Shown: in pieces, positions 53,044 through 61,736 of the stretch
Layout of the letters: the number at the start of each line of letters is the position of its first letter
How positions within the stretch are numbered: position 1 is the first letter of the stretch
NCBI RefSeq assembly: GCF_000013445.1
Contig: NC_007796.1
Span: forward strand, 3,260,936-3,324,935
Direction of reading: 5' to 3'
Origin: Methanospirillum hungatei JF-1
GTDB taxonomy: Archaea; Halobacteriota; Methanomicrobia; Methanomicrobiales; Methanospirillaceae
Length of the DNA: 64,000 bases
The notes under the pieces: model-generated
What the model was told of the DNA's origin: nothing
Databases searched by the model: none
The model's input: only the letters and a program-made list of their open reading frames with translations
Translations under genes and position numbers: made by a program

Positions 53044-55164
53044 ATGAATTCCAATACTATCATCTTTCAGAATACATCGCGCGAAAAACATTCAGTAATT
53101 ACTATCAGGATGATGTCACACTCCACCGTAGTTCCCGTATCAGTCCTGATCACTATTCTGGTCCTGACCGGTCCGGTGCTTGGCACTCCGATCTCCACAG
53201 CAACGCCGCCAGGTATGAACCTGTCAATTGATCCAGGAGAGGATTTCTTTTCATACGCAAATTACCACTGGATTGCCGACCATCCGGTCCCTGAAGATCA
53301 AAAATTCTATACTGCTTTTGAAGAAGTAAAAGAGTTGGTTGACAGCCGGGTGAGAACGCTTGTAGAAGAAGCAGCATCAGATTATGATGCAGAAAAGGGA
53401 ACCCCCCGGCAGTTACTCGGATCATTTTACCGTGCAGCCCTGAACGATGAGTCAAATGCAAGGACAGGACTTACCCCGGTCCAGGATGAACTTGAGGAAA
53501 TTGCACAGGCATCGGATCGGAGTGAGATTCGCATTGTCACATCAAATCTCACCGCACGGGGACTTGACCCATTTTTTATCCTGTATATTGATGAAAACCC
53601 GGAGAAGAGAAAGGAGCTTATCGCGACCATAGAGACCGGTGATTTCACCATCCGGTTCCCTCCATTCTATGAACTTGAATTTGATGAGGCCATCAGGGTT
53701 CAGAATCTGATGAAAGAGTATGTCACTACAACCTTCATGGAACAGGGAATGGATCGTGAAAAAGCCCTCCATGCAGCCGATGTGGTATTCAGGATTGAAC
53801 GACGGATGGCTCAGGCCGAGATGGGTATGAATACTTCCCATGCAAACTCCTCTGAAGAACTCAAAGCCGGAACATACCAGGTAGCGGATCTGCGTACCCT
53901 CTTTCCAGGTATCAGCTGGGATGCTCTTCTGGAGAGATCAGGAAGACCTGATCTTCAGGAGATTTACATTATGAACCCGCATTACCTTCGGGAAGTGGGC
54001 AGGATACTCTCATCAGAACCGGTTGAAGATCTGAAACTCTTCCTGACCTGGCGGGTTCTCCAGTATGCAGCACCTTATGCCACCCCTGAAATGCAGGAGC
54101 GGTATTATGAATTTTATGATGTGAAACTCTCAAAAGGGGAGATAACACCTCAAAAGGATCGGATTTTTGGCATCATGAACCTCTACCTGGGAAACCCGAT
54201 CGCCCATCTGTATGTGGATCGGTATTTTAGTGCTTCTGACAAGGCAAAGGCAGAAGAGATCGTCCGGAATATCAGGGAGGTAATGAGGGAACGGGTGCAG
54301 AACCTCTCCTGGATGAGTCAGGAGACGAAGGATATTGCCCTTTTAAAGATGGATTACCTGAAAGAGCAGGCAGGATATCCGGAGGAGTGGGGGCAGTACC
54401 GGAACCTGACCATCGAAGACACGTCATACCTTGAAAACATGCTGGCCCTGACTGAATACTTCACCAACGGGAGCCTGCAGCTCTCTGGTGAGCCCTCCGA
54501 CCCGGATGTCTGGTATGTATCCCCGCATGGTGTTGAGGCACACTATGATCTTGTCCATAACCGGATCATTGCCCCGGCTGGATTTTTAAACCCGCCCTTC
54601 TTTGATCCGAAGATCGATGATGCCTGGAATTACGGTTCATTCGGCTGGGTGTACGGCCATGAACTCATTCACATGATCGACATTGGTGGCCAGCAGTATC
54701 ACCCTGATGGTAAAAAGGAGAATTGGTGGACAGACAGCGATGCTAACGAATATTTCCATGCGGCATGGCCTCTGATAGTGCAGGTTAATTCAACGCAGGT
54801 TCAAGATAACCTGACCCTGAACGGGACACAGATGCTGATAGAGAGTTCAGCAGATCTTGGAGGCCTTACGCTTGCATATAATGCATTTCTCAAATCCCGA
54901 TCAGATCCCGATACACTTGATATACCGGGAATTGACGGCCTGACTGATAGGCAGCGGTTCTTTGTTGCATTTGCCCAGGCCATGCGGGGGAATATTACCG
55001 ATGAGAATCTGCGTAATGTTACCGCCACAGAGGATCATCCCTGGAATAAATTCAGAGTAAATACAATCCCTTACCACCTGGATGCATTCTATGAGGCATT
55101 TCCTGATATCAATCCTGGTGATTCACTCTACCTGAACGAGACTGAGCGGGCACGACTCTGGTGA
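53044..55164 (+). CDS. M13-family zinc metallopeptidase (neprilysin/PepO-like), exported
   Basis: The protein of about 706 residues has a signal peptide (about 24-48 in this frame; STVVPVSVLITILVLTGPVL) and the M13 N-terminal region (DPGEDFFSYANYHWIADHP). The catalytic HELIH lies at about residue 539, with the third ligand in ESSADLGGL about 60 residues later. VNTIPYHLDAFYEAF and the terminal Trp follow family habit. These enzymes cut short peptides outside the cell. M13 is mainly bacterial and animal, so transfer is plausible. AAGGA precedes the ATG at 53044. An upstream ATG at 53020 is possible. Confidence 0.93.
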   Translation: MNSNTIIFQNTSREKHSVITIRMMSHSTVVPVSVLITILVLTGPVLGTPISTATPPGMNLSIDPGEDFFSYANYHWIADHPVPEDQKFYTAFEEVKELVDSRVRTLVEEAASDYDAEKGTPRQLLGSFYRAALNDESNARTGLTPVQDELEEIAQASDRSEIRIVTSNLTARGLDPFFILYIDENPEKRKELIATIETGDFTIRFPPFYELEFDEAIRVQNLMKEYVTTTFMEQGMDREKALHAADVVFRIERRMAQAEMGMNTSHANSSEELKAGTYQVADLRTLFPGISWDALLERSGRPDLQEIYIMNPHYLREVGRILSSEPVEDLKLFLTWRVLQYAAPYATPEMQERYYEFYDVKLSKGEITPQKDRIFGIMNLYLGNPIAHLYVDRYFSASDKAKAEEIVRNIREVMRERVQNLSWMSQETKDIALLKMDYLKEQAGYPEEWGQYRNLTIEDTSYLENMLALTEYFTNGSLQLSGEPSDPDVWYVSPHGVEAHYDLVHNRIIAPAGFLNPPFFDPKIDDAWNYGSFGWVYGHELIHMIDIGGQQYHPDGKKENWWTDSDANEYFHAAWPLIVQVNSTQVQDNLTLNGTQMLIESSADLGGLTLAYNAFLKSRSDPDTLDIPGIDGLTDRQRFFVAFAQAMRGNITDENLRNVTATEDHPWNKFRVNTIPYHLDAFYEAFPDINPGDSLYLNETERARLW

Positions 55165-55165
55165 T

Positions 55166-55615
55166 ATGATGCGAAATTTTTCAATCCTCTATGAAATAAC
55201 TGCGATGATGATGGTCATTGCCATCCTCATCCCTTCGATACCCGCAAACCCGGTACGAGGAGCTGATGATCAATTCCTGAATATTCAGGCAAAAACAGAT
55301 CGGAGTTATTATAGTCCGGGTGATATTATCAGGATAAAAGGGACGGTTTCAGGAGAGGAAAATATCCCGGTGCAGTCACGACTATTGTTTCAGTTTCAGG
55401 GCATGAATACAACAGCAAACACAACATCTAATGGATCATTCTCTGCACGAGTTCCTATCTCGCTTATTGAACCTGAGAGCATGTATCGCCTTATTATTTC
55501 TGCTCATGCGGACGGGTATGAAGAAAAAAATCTTTCAATCCCCATTATAATTATGGGGGAGCCCTCTTCTCTTGCTCCCGCTCCTGTTATTCCGGATGAA
55601 TTCTCCTCTATCTGA
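55166..55615 (+). CDS. Secreted Ig-like domain protein
   Basis: The 149-residue protein has a signal sequence (about 8-32) and one Ig/MG2-like domain (KTDRSYYSPGDIIRIKGTVS, TSNGSFSARVP). It begins one base after the peptidase stop, so it is likely co-transcribed with it, but no functional link is evident. No anchor is seen. Its end overlaps the convergent TPR gene by 8 bases. Confidence 0.75.
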   Translation: MMRNFSILYEITAMMMVIAILIPSIPANPVRGADDQFLNIQAKTDRSYYSPGDIIRIKGTVSGEENIPVQSRLLFQFQGMNTTANTTSNGSFSARVPISLIEPESMYRLIISAHADGYEEKNLSIPIIIMGEPSSLAPAPVIPDEFSSI

Positions 55616-57161
55616 TTTTAACCAGGGAGACATCCACATTTCTAGCCTTGTATGGGTACTGCCGTTCAAGGGTTGAACGAAGTACAGGGGTATTCTGCCC
55701 ATCCCTAACCCATCCTCCATCATATGAACGGCGGATGATATCCGTACCATACTCTCCGGTCTTCGGATTGTAAGAGAGGATGAGGAGCTGTGCGGCATCT
55801 GCACCCCGGTCGCGGGCAACGATATCACCTTCCCGATATTTGGGCTCTGTACCCGGAGGAGAGGAGTCTGCCCCTATTCCTATCTGGCTGAGAGCGATCC
55901 GGTTTACTCGGGCAGGATAGGTGTGTTCAAGATCGGCCCTACTCATCCATTCGGCAGTGGTATCAGGACGGTATCCCCATTCTCCCGTGTAGTACCTGCT
56001 GATTGTATCAATTGCATATTCATCGGTTGCCGGATCATATCCCAGGACAACACGTACCTCCTGGGTGGATCCTGATGACCGGGAGATGAGATCACCGGGA
56101 ACATAGAGAGGGTTTTTTCCTGCTGCAGAGGTCGTGGTGCTTCGTGCCTGATAGGGAGTTGCAGGTTTGAAGACTGAATCAGCCGGTACCGGCAGCTCTG
56201 CAGTTTTCTGATAGAGCAACTCGTACTCCTGCATGCTTCCATTCCTGGCAAGGCCTGGCTGAACTACAAAATACCCGTCATTTCGTCTGATTAATTCCTC
56301 AATCCGGTACTGGTTATCTGGCAGAAGTTCAGAGATGAGCAGGTAGGTCCCATTCTCTTTTCTGAGCAGAACATCCCCGGGTTTAAACAGCGGATCATGG
56401 GGGATGAATACCGGTTCTTCGATAACCGGTTCTTCCTCTATCACCGGGAGGGTCAGGGTCTTTGTTATTACCTCACGGGAAGATTCATCCTGGAACAGTG
56501 CAGTCACCCGGAATGTGACAATATTATTATCAGAGACAGGATAGAGGTCATCAATAGGTATTGCCAGGGTTGAGGGAGGATATGGATTCAATATCCGGGG
56601 GACGGGGCCGAGTGAGTCCATGCTCTGATTGTTTACTGTTATCTCAAATTTCTGCACCTTTTCTAAACCAGGGCCACCGGGATTATTGATGATCACCAGA
56701 TCTTCGGTGATATCAATGATCACCGGGATCTCTCCAGATGATAGTGCTTGTGGAGGAGGATTGAGAACAGGAGGGAGAACCAGGGCTAGCATGACGATAA
56801 GGGCGATAATGCCGACAATCCCGATGGCACGATATAAAACAGGAATTTCTGAAAGCTGAGGGAGTTGTAATGCGGAGAGGTGATCCTTCACACTTTTTTT
56901 CATATGGCCTTGATTCTTCTCCCTGTTTCTCATGTATACTTCATTGGAGGGGTCAAGAGTAAGGGCATTCTCAAAGCACACTTCGGCATCTTCATATTTT
57001 TTCATCCTGGTAAAGACCACCCCCAGGGCATTCCAGGCACGATGATCTTCTTCTGATGCCTCAACCACCTGCATCAGGAGATCGGATGCCTTTTGTAATT
57101 CTCCTCTCCGATATGCCTCAATTCCATTTTTATACAGTATCTGAATATCATCATCCATCAT
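55608..57161 (-). CDS. TPR protein with transmembrane helix and threefold repeated outer domain
   Basis: The protein of about 517 residues starts inside the cell with two TPR units (about 5-75) and has one membrane helix (about 110-132; GIVGIIALIVMLALVLPPVL). An outer beta-rich domain follows (about 140-250), then three copies of a 60-70 residue unit (KPGDVLLRKENGTYLLI, VPGDLISRSSGSTQEVRVVL, REGDIVARDRGADAAQLLIL). The second and third also share EYAIDTISRYYTGEWG and EYGTDIIRRSYDGGW. I do not recognise this repeat. It may bind sugar or protein at the surface. The start at MMDDDIQILYK has AGGTG upstream. Confidence 0.82.
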   Translation of the reverse strand: MMDDDIQILYKNGIEAYRRGELQKASDLLMQVVEASEEDHRAWNALGVVFTRMKKYEDAEVCFENALTLDPSNEVYMRNREKNQGHMKKSVKDHLSALQLPQLSEIPVLYRAIGIVGIIALIVMLALVLPPVLNPPPQALSSGEIPVIIDITEDLVIINNPGGPGLEKVQKFEITVNNQSMDSLGPVPRILNPYPPSTLAIPIDDLYPVSDNNIVTFRVTALFQDESSREVITKTLTLPVIEEEPVIEEPVFIPHDPLFKPGDVLLRKENGTYLLISELLPDNQYRIEELIRRNDGYFVVQPGLARNGSMQEYELLYQKTAELPVPADSVFKPATPYQARSTTTSAAGKNPLYVPGDLISRSSGSTQEVRVVLGYDPATDEYAIDTISRYYTGEWGYRPDTTAEWMSRADLEHTYPARVNRIALSQIGIGADSSPPGTEPKYREGDIVARDRGADAAQLLILSYNPKTGEYGTDIIRRSYDGGWVRDGQNTPVLRSTLERQYPYKARNVDVSLVKIR

Positions 57162-57190
57162 GGAACACACCTGACCCCCAATCAAACCTT

Positions 57191-57202
57191 ACTTATTATA
57201 TG
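57191..57202 (-). promoter_or_regulatory. Probable TATA box of the TPR/repeat gene
   Basis: The minus strand reads CATATAATAAGT, about 35 bases before the ATG at 57161. Confidence 0.4.
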
Positions 57203-57338
57203 GTTTTCTCACGAAGAAAGGGTATCCCCAATCAATACTGCTTGTTTACGCTCTGTCATGCCATATGGCCGGAACGATGACATAAAACGTCGACGTGAGG
57301 GAGGTATTACGGACTGAACAGGGAGGCTGGTGAAGAAC

Positions 57339-57347
57339 CTTTATATT
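57339..57347 (+). promoter_or_regulatory. Probable TATA box of the dockerin-cohesin operon
   Basis: CCTTTATAT lies about 27 bases before the ATG at 57370. With no Shine-Dalgarno before that ATG, this spacing fits a leaderless transcript beginning at or next to the start codon. Confidence 0.45.
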
Positions 57348-57369
57348 GACTTTCTCCGAATATTTCAGA

Positions 57370-58971
57370 ATGGGGGAGAGAATCGTGCTGAGGCATTACT
57401 CGTTGATACTTTTCGGTGTCCTTGCAATACTCCCGGTAATGGTATGTGGGGCAGCGCCAGGAGATATACTGAAAAACCAGGTATTCGGACTTCCGGAGGG
57501 GGCTGAATGGGGGTATGGCCTGGATACCTCACCTGATGGGAATACAACCGTATGCGGTGTAGCATATCCGGATCAATCAATTAATCTTGAGCACCTGGGG
57601 AATGGCGATGCCTGGGTCCTCAGATTTGATACGAACGGGTCTATCATCTGGGAGAAACTCTTCGGGGGAAATGAGACCGATTATGCGTTGTCTGTGAGGA
57701 ATCTTCCGGATGGGGGGGCGGCAGTCATCGGTACCACCGGTTCATACAATGGTGATGTAACCGGCTATCATGGAAACGGAGATCTATGGTTCATTAATCT
57801 TGGACCAGACGGAAATATCCGCTGGGATCGGGCCCTTGGTGGCAGTCTGACTGATGAGGGATCGGACGTTGTTTTACTGCCGGACAGAGGATATGTTCTG
57901 TGCGGGTATACCATGTCTTCAGACGGATATACCAGACGACAACTCGGGGGGGGAGATCTCTGGCTTATCAGACTGGACAGGAATGGAACCGTTTTGTGGG
58001 AGCAGACCTATGGCGGGAGCAGACGTGACAGCGGGGCCAGTATTACCCTGACCGGAGACAATAGCCTCGTTGCGTGTGGAAATACCAACTCAACCGACGG
58101 TATGGTATCCGGAAACCGGACCAGCAGCGATGTATGGGTGATAAAAACCGATCTGAACGGGACCGTGATCTGGGAGCGTTCCTTTGGGGGTTCGGGACTG
58201 GAATGGGGCCATTCGGTCATCGAACTTACATCAGGAGACCTCATGGTTGCTGCAGTCACTGCATCGGGGGATGGTGATGTCGGGAAAAACCATGGAGCAG
58301 GAGATGTCTGGCTGATGCGGATTACCCCTGATGGAACCCTTGTCTGGAAACAGACCTATGGCGGAAGCTTTAGTGACAATGTCTGGAAACTTGAGCCGTC
58401 ACCGGGAGGAGGAGCATACCTTGTTGGAGACAGCTACTCAGTTGATGGTCACTTTACCGGTAATCATGGTGAGTCGGATCTGCTGATAGCTGAAGTGGAT
58501 GGAGACGGGAACCTGCTCTGGTACAGACAGATCGGAGGCTCATCAGTTGATCGGGGATCCTGGGTGAAACATACCAACGCCGATACCCTGATGATCACCG
58601 GTATGACTGCATCATCAGATGGTGATATATCAGGGGATCATTCGAGTGGTGATCTCTGGATCCTTGAGGTGGAAGGGAGTACTGCCCAGCCGGTTTCAGA
58701 GTCTGAACCACTGCCAGCAATGACGATTCCGGCAGAACCTGCGATCGGCCCACTGGGTGGAGACGGCCCGGTTCCGACCGATCCTGATGGTGATGGCAGA
58801 TATGAGGATATGAACGGAAATGGCAAGACGGACCTGCAGGATCCAACGGTATTCTTCAAGTATTTCTCCTGGCTGCAGAGTCAGGGATATGTATCTGCAT
58901 TTGATTTTAATGAGAACGGAGCCCTGGATCTGAGCGATGTCCAGGCACTATTTACGGAGATTCAATCATGA
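57370..58971 (+). CDS. Seven-repeat propeller-like protein with C-terminal dockerin-like module
   Basis: The protein of about 533 residues has a signal sequence (about 8-30). Seven similar units of about 52-57 residues follow (about 38-445), each ending like GDLWLIRLDRNGTVLWEQTYGGS. Seven copies are the number needed to close a beta-propeller. After an acidic/Pro linker come two EF-hand-like loops, DMNGNGKTDLQD and DFNENGALDLSD, spaced as in dockerin modules, which grip cohesins. No membrane anchor is visible. The next gene, in ATGA overlap, encodes a cohesin-like protein, so this could dock onto it outside the cell. Confidence 0.85.
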   Translation: MGERIVLRHYSLILFGVLAILPVMVCGAAPGDILKNQVFGLPEGAEWGYGLDTSPDGNTTVCGVAYPDQSINLEHLGNGDAWVLRFDTNGSIIWEKLFGGNETDYALSVRNLPDGGAAVIGTTGSYNGDVTGYHGNGDLWFINLGPDGNIRWDRALGGSLTDEGSDVVLLPDRGYVLCGYTMSSDGYTRRQLGGGDLWLIRLDRNGTVLWEQTYGGSRRDSGASITLTGDNSLVACGNTNSTDGMVSGNRTSSDVWVIKTDLNGTVIWERSFGGSGLEWGHSVIELTSGDLMVAAVTASGDGDVGKNHGAGDVWLMRITPDGTLVWKQTYGGSFSDNVWKLEPSPGGGAYLVGDSYSVDGHFTGNHGESDLLIAEVDGDGNLLWYRQIGGSSVDRGSWVKHTNADTLMITGMTASSDGDISGDHSSGDLWILEVEGSTAQPVSESEPLPAMTIPAEPAIGPLGGDGPVPTDPDGDGRYEDMNGNGKTDLQDPTVFFKYFSWLQSQGYVSAFDFNENGALDLSDVQALFTEIQS

Positions 58972-59945
58972 AAATTTCCCCAGTATGTATTATCCTGATT
59001 ATTATGATCGGGTTTGTTATTTCAGGAGTTGAGGGCGCGACAGTATCCATACAGCCTGCAACACTTTCGCCTGGAAATACAGGTACGGTAGATATCCTGC
59101 TTGACTCGGCATCAACAGGAATATCCGGGTACCAGATGACCGTGCAGTCTGACAATGCTGCAGTAGCTGTGGTGACCGGAGCAACATTTCCTTCCTGGGC
59201 TGCTCTCTCAGAAGCAGTACCTGGTGACGGGGGATCGTATGCTCTCCGGGCTATTGATCTGAACAGCGGAGTAGAGGCGGGTGCAACACAGGTCACCCTT
59301 GCCACCCTCTCAGTACAGGCGGCCGGTAGCGGGACTGCACAGATTACGATTCAGAACCTCCAGATCGATGATGATGCAGGAAATCCCCTTCAGGCAGAAG
59401 CAAAGAGCGGGACGGTAACGGTATCCGGAGGCGCACCTCCGACAGAACCATCAACCCAGGAGATCCCGGTTACTCTTCAGACCGGATGGAACCTTATCAG
59501 TATCCCCATGCAGCCTGCTGCCGGTTTTGAGTACGCGGATATTTTCAAAGATGTTCAGAGTGCCGGCCATTCGATTCTGACATATGATCCTTCAGCCGGG
59601 TGGATAACTATAGGGAAAGGCGACCGGCTGATCCCCATGACGGGATACTGGATATACACAACCAGTCCGGTCACCATCCCTCTGACCGCTCAGGGATCAC
59701 CAACCGGACCGAAGAACCTGAACGCAGGTTGGAATCTTGCAGGGATCAGCGGCACCTCAACGCAATCTGCTGAAACTGCCCTGTCAGGAATCTCATCATG
59801 GTCATATGTTGTCTCGTACGACGCTGGCAGGCAGCAGTACCGGGATGCAGGCATAAAAGGGGGACAGAACCAGATTATGCTGACTCCGGGGGAGGGGTTC
59901 TGGATTTATCTTGATGCACCCGGCACCCTCAGCCCAGGTACGTAA
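58968..59945 (+). CDS. Secreted cohesin-like protein
   Basis: The 325-residue protein has a signal peptide (about 1-24) and a cohesin-type domain (about 25-160; VSIQPATLSPGNTGTVDILL, GISGYQMTVQSDNAAVAVV, GTAQITIQNLQIDDDAGNPL). A second region has two repeats of a WNL motif (GWNLISIPMQPA and GWNLAGISGTS) with a GYWIYTTSP/GFWIYLDAP pair. Cohesins bind dockerins. The upstream gene encodes a dockerin-like tail and overlaps it by four bases. No C-terminal anchor is visible; it stops at PGT. A following 47-base gap precedes a third secreted protein. Confidence 0.82.
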   Translation: MKISPVCIILIIMIGFVISGVEGATVSIQPATLSPGNTGTVDILLDSASTGISGYQMTVQSDNAAVAVVTGATFPSWAALSEAVPGDGGSYALRAIDLNSGVEAGATQVTLATLSVQAAGSGTAQITIQNLQIDDDAGNPLQAEAKSGTVTVSGGAPPTEPSTQEIPVTLQTGWNLISIPMQPAAGFEYADIFKDVQSAGHSILTYDPSAGWITIGKGDRLIPMTGYWIYTTSPVTIPLTAQGSPTGPKNLNAGWNLAGISGTSTQSAETALSGISSWSYVVSYDAGRQQYRDAGIKGGQNQIMLTPGEGFWIYLDAPGTLSPGT

Positions 59946-59992
59946 AACAAACCCTATATTTTTATACTCCCTTTTCTTAGGACATATTCAGA

Positions 59993-60535
59993 ATGGAGAC
60001 TTGGAACATGATGTACAAAACCGGATTATGCTTTCTGTTTATTATCCTTCTCGCCGCAGGAGTATCAGCAATTCCTCCGCTGCCATACGAATTCTATGGT
60101 AATGTATCAATAAACGAAACACCCGCAGAAGTTGGAACAATAATTATCGCGAAAGTAAATGGGACCGAAGTTGGTAACATCACCACTACTGCTCCTGGTG
60201 CATATGGGGGAGCGGGGACTTTTGACCGCCGTCTGGTAGTCAATGGAGCTGAAGACCAGATAGGTGAGTACATCACCTTCTGGATTGGAGAGAAGCAGGC
60301 TGCCCAGAAGGTCAAACTCTATGCAGGTGAGTCTCAAAAACTTGATCTGACCTTCACCCCTGGAAAAGAGGGGAGCATCGATGCATCAGTCACCCCGTCC
60401 CAGTCTGGAACCATTGCCAATGTCCCGACCGGTGAAGAAACACCGGTAGCAACAGAGACACAGACGAAGGCACCGCTCTTTATCGCCCCGATAGCAGCAG
60501 GACTTGCATTAATCATTCTTGCCCGCAGAGACTAA
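59993..60535 (+). CDS. Secreted/anchored small surface protein
   Basis: The 180-residue protein has a signal sequence (about 8-27), a beta-rich domain (about 30-125; YGNVSINETPAEVGTIIIAK, GTFDRRLVVNG), a Thr/Ser/Glu linker (about 126-155) and a C-terminal membrane helix (FIAPIAAGLALIILARRD). It is a probable surface subunit of the same locus as the dockerin and cohesin genes. A TATA-like TTTTTATAC about 35 bases upstream may give it a separate promoter. Confidence 0.8.
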   Translation: METWNMMYKTGLCFLFIILLAAGVSAIPPLPYEFYGNVSINETPAEVGTIIIAKVNGTEVGNITTTAPGAYGGAGTFDRRLVVNGAEDQIGEYITFWIGEKQAAQKVKLYAGESQKLDLTFTPGKEGSIDASVTPSQSGTIANVPTGEETPVATETQTKAPLFIAPIAAGLALIILARRD

Positions 60536-60584
60536 TGCTGCACCCCGCTTCTTTTTTTACGTGACCGACACATACCTATCTCAT

Positions 60585-61736
60585 ATGCCAGAGGTCACGG
60601 TCTATTCAACTCAGAACTGTCCATACTGCCGGCTTGCAAAAGCGTTTTTAGACAGAAATAATATTCCATACCGCTCGGTAGATGTGGGAATTGACCGGAA
60701 AGCAGCCAAGGAGATGGTTGAACTCTCAGGACAATATGGGGTTCCGGTCATCGTTGCAGGTGAGGAGGTCATCGTCGGATTCGATACAGACAAACTCAGG
60801 GCCCTGTTTACCACCGGAAAAAAGCCGGATATGTTTGATGTGATTATTGTCGGTGCAGGCCCTGCAGGCCTGACTGCTGCGTTATACTGTGTCAGGAAGA
60901 ATCTGAAAACGCTTATGATATCACCGGACATCGGAGGTCAGGCTCTTGAGAGCTGGAATATTGAGAATTACATGGGATACCGGATGATCACCGGTGATGA
61001 CCTGATGGCGAAGTTTGAAGAGCAGATCCGGGAACTGGAGATCAGGATTGAACTTGATCAGGTCAACTCTCTTCTCCCGACCAGTGGCGGATTCTCGGTG
61101 AAAACCGTATCAGACCAGGAATATAAAGGAAAAACAATAATCCTTTCCCAGGGAAAAAAGCCAAGAAAACTCGGTGTGGCAAGAGAAGAGGAGTTCATCG
61201 GAAGGGGTCTTTCAGTCTGTGCAACATGTGACGGGCCGATCTTTAAAGAGAAGGTGGTTGGAGTTGTCGGTGGGGGGAACTCAGCGCTTACGACTGCACT
61301 TGAGATGAGTGGTATTGCAAAAGAAGTGCATCTCATTGTCCGGAGCAGCATTCGGGCTGATGCAGTGTACACCTCACAATACGCGCAAAAGCAGAACATC
61401 ATCACCCATACCGGATATGAAGTGACCGAACTTATCGGAGATGACCGGCTTTCAGGCATTATTATTACAAACCGGGAGACCGGTGAGAAGAAGACCTTAA
61501 AGCTTGACGGATTGTTCACGGAGATAGGATGGATTCCAAATACTTCCTTTGTTGAGGGATTGCTCAAATTAAATGATCAGAAAGAGATTGTGATAGATAT
61601 TAACTGCCGGACCAGTGCTCCTGGTATATTTGCTGCCGGGGATGTCACCTCAATTGCAGGAAAACAGATCATCATTGCCTGTGGTGAAGGGGCAAAAGCA
61701 GCTCTTTCAGCATTTGACTATCTGATGACACAGTAG
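60585..61736 (+). CDS. Glutaredoxin-thioredoxin reductase fusion
   Basis: The protein of about 383 residues joins a glutaredoxin-like domain (about 1-78; active site NCPYC, VPVIVAGEEVIVGFD) to a thioredoxin-reductase flavoprotein (about 83-383). The latter has the FAD loop IIVGAGPAGLTAALYC, redox pair CATCDGP, NAD(P) loop GVVGGGNSAL and FAAGDVTS. It could shuttle electrons from NAD(P)H or F420-linked donors to disulfides through its own glutaredoxin. The ATG at 60585 is preferred; the earlier in-frame start at 60519 lies inside the preceding gene. The 3' end overlaps the ATPase gene by 19 bases. Confidence 0.93.
   Translation: MPEVTVYSTQNCPYCRLAKAFLDRNNIPYRSVDVGIDRKAAKEMVELSGQYGVPVIVAGEEVIVGFDTDKLRALFTTGKKPDMFDVIIVGAGPAGLTAALYCVRKNLKTLMISPDIGGQALESWNIENYMGYRMITGDDLMAKFEEQIRELEIRIELDQVNSLLPTSGGFSVKTVSDQEYKGKTIILSQGKKPRKLGVAREEEFIGRGLSVCATCDGPIFKEKVVGVVGGGNSALTTALEMSGIAKEVHLIVRSSIRADAVYTSQYAQKQNIITHTGYEVTELIGDDRLSGIIITNRETGEKKTLKLDGLFTEIGWIPNTSFVEGLLKLNDQKEIVIDINCRTSAPGIFAAGDVTSIAGKQIIIACGEGAKAALSAFDYLMTQ

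Noticed and set aside
57287-57296. Ten-base palindrome ACGTCGACGT upstream of the dockerin operon.
   Set aside because: Short, single and not placed against a TATA box. Likely chance.
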